A DNA stretch of 64,000 bases from Chitinophagaceae bacterium. Lineage in GTDB: Bacteria; Bacteroidota; Bacteroidia; Chitinophagales; Chitinophagaceae. The position numbers and the translations under genes are program-made. The notes below the pieces were generated by a model. The model made no database searches. It worked only from the letters and a program-made list of their open reading frames with translations, and had not been told where the DNA came from. Each line of letters starts with the position of its first letter. The stretch's first letter is position 1. Shown here in pieces: positions 63,976 to 64,000 of the stretch. The stretch spans positions 94,541 through 158,540 of the forward strand of contig CANFKE010000005.1 of NCBI GenBank assembly GCA_947447465.1. The letters are read 5' to 3'.

Positions 63976-64000
63976 ATGTCAGCAGACACAAAGAAGCGTG
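63976..64000 (+). CDS. N-terminal fragment of a gene cut by the window edge
   Basis: Only MSADTKKR is visible after ATG 63976. The preceding -7 box and the divergent panC support a real start. In Bacteroidota the gene divergent from panC is often glycogen/starch synthase, but eight residues cannot confirm this. Confidence 0.5.

Overview
The window reads as the chromosome of a Bacteroidota bacterium, most likely Chitinophagales/Chitinophagaceae-like. Seven proteins carry type IX secretion (T9SS) C-terminal sorting domains. A TonB-dependent receptor is followed by a surface lipoprotein. Several genes are preceded by the Bacteroidetes promoter box TAnnTTTG. The housekeeping genes (bifunctional phosphoglucose/phosphomannose isomerase, CcsA/CcmD, panC, tdk, malic enzyme-phosphotransacetylase) fit the same group. 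The taxonomic call is inference from gene content, not from an rRNA gene.

Layout. Bases 1-2435: a truncated 3-hydroxyanthranilate dioxygenase, a CBS-domain membrane protein and a GtrA-like protein. Bases 2456-14602: a secretion and scavenging block with an exported endonuclease/exonuclease/phosphatase-fold protein, a TonB-dependent receptor, a DUF5689-type lipoprotein, T9SS cargo proteins, a zinc phospholipase C-like enzyme and a secreted phospholipase D-fold protein. Bases 14763-40705: two giant T9SS proteins of 3135 and 5231 residues. They share a paralogous C-terminal block of about 640 residues but have unrelated repeat ectodomains. A tRNA-Gln and a maeB-type malic enzyme follow.

Bases 43677-46951 form an accessory island. 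It has a decamer array, tandem 137-bp REP-like units, an orphan terminase-small-subunit-like HTH protein with a palindromic candidate operator, an HNH endonuclease that may be a modification-dependent restriction enzyme, and further palindromes. Bases 46952-54338 are a catabolic operon: homogentisate dioxygenase, 4-hydroxyphenylpyruvate dioxygenase, paaABCD without paaE, a membrane fatty-acid desaturase and a CstB-like metallo-beta-lactamase/rhodanese protein. Bases 54426-64000 hold a ChaN-like lipoprotein, phosphoglucose/phosphomannose isomerase, YraN, a T9SS subtilisin, CcsA-CcmD, glutamate dehydrogenase, a small membrane protein, thymidine kinase, pantothenate synthetase and the first codons of one more gene.

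How the genes may work together. The first block could free and import phosphate-rich polymers (nucleic acids, phospholipids) at the cell surface. The two giants look like adhesin or gliding/biofilm surface filaments. The catabolic operon takes tyrosine (via 4-hydroxyphenylpyruvate and homogentisate) and phenylacetyl-CoA to ring-opened products. These roles are inferred from families and context. No complete unknown defence or biosynthetic system was recognised. The strongest candidates for something undescribed are the nested domain insertions in the 5231-residue protein, the two giants' shared C-terminal block, and the HTH protein with its palindromic upstream repeats.
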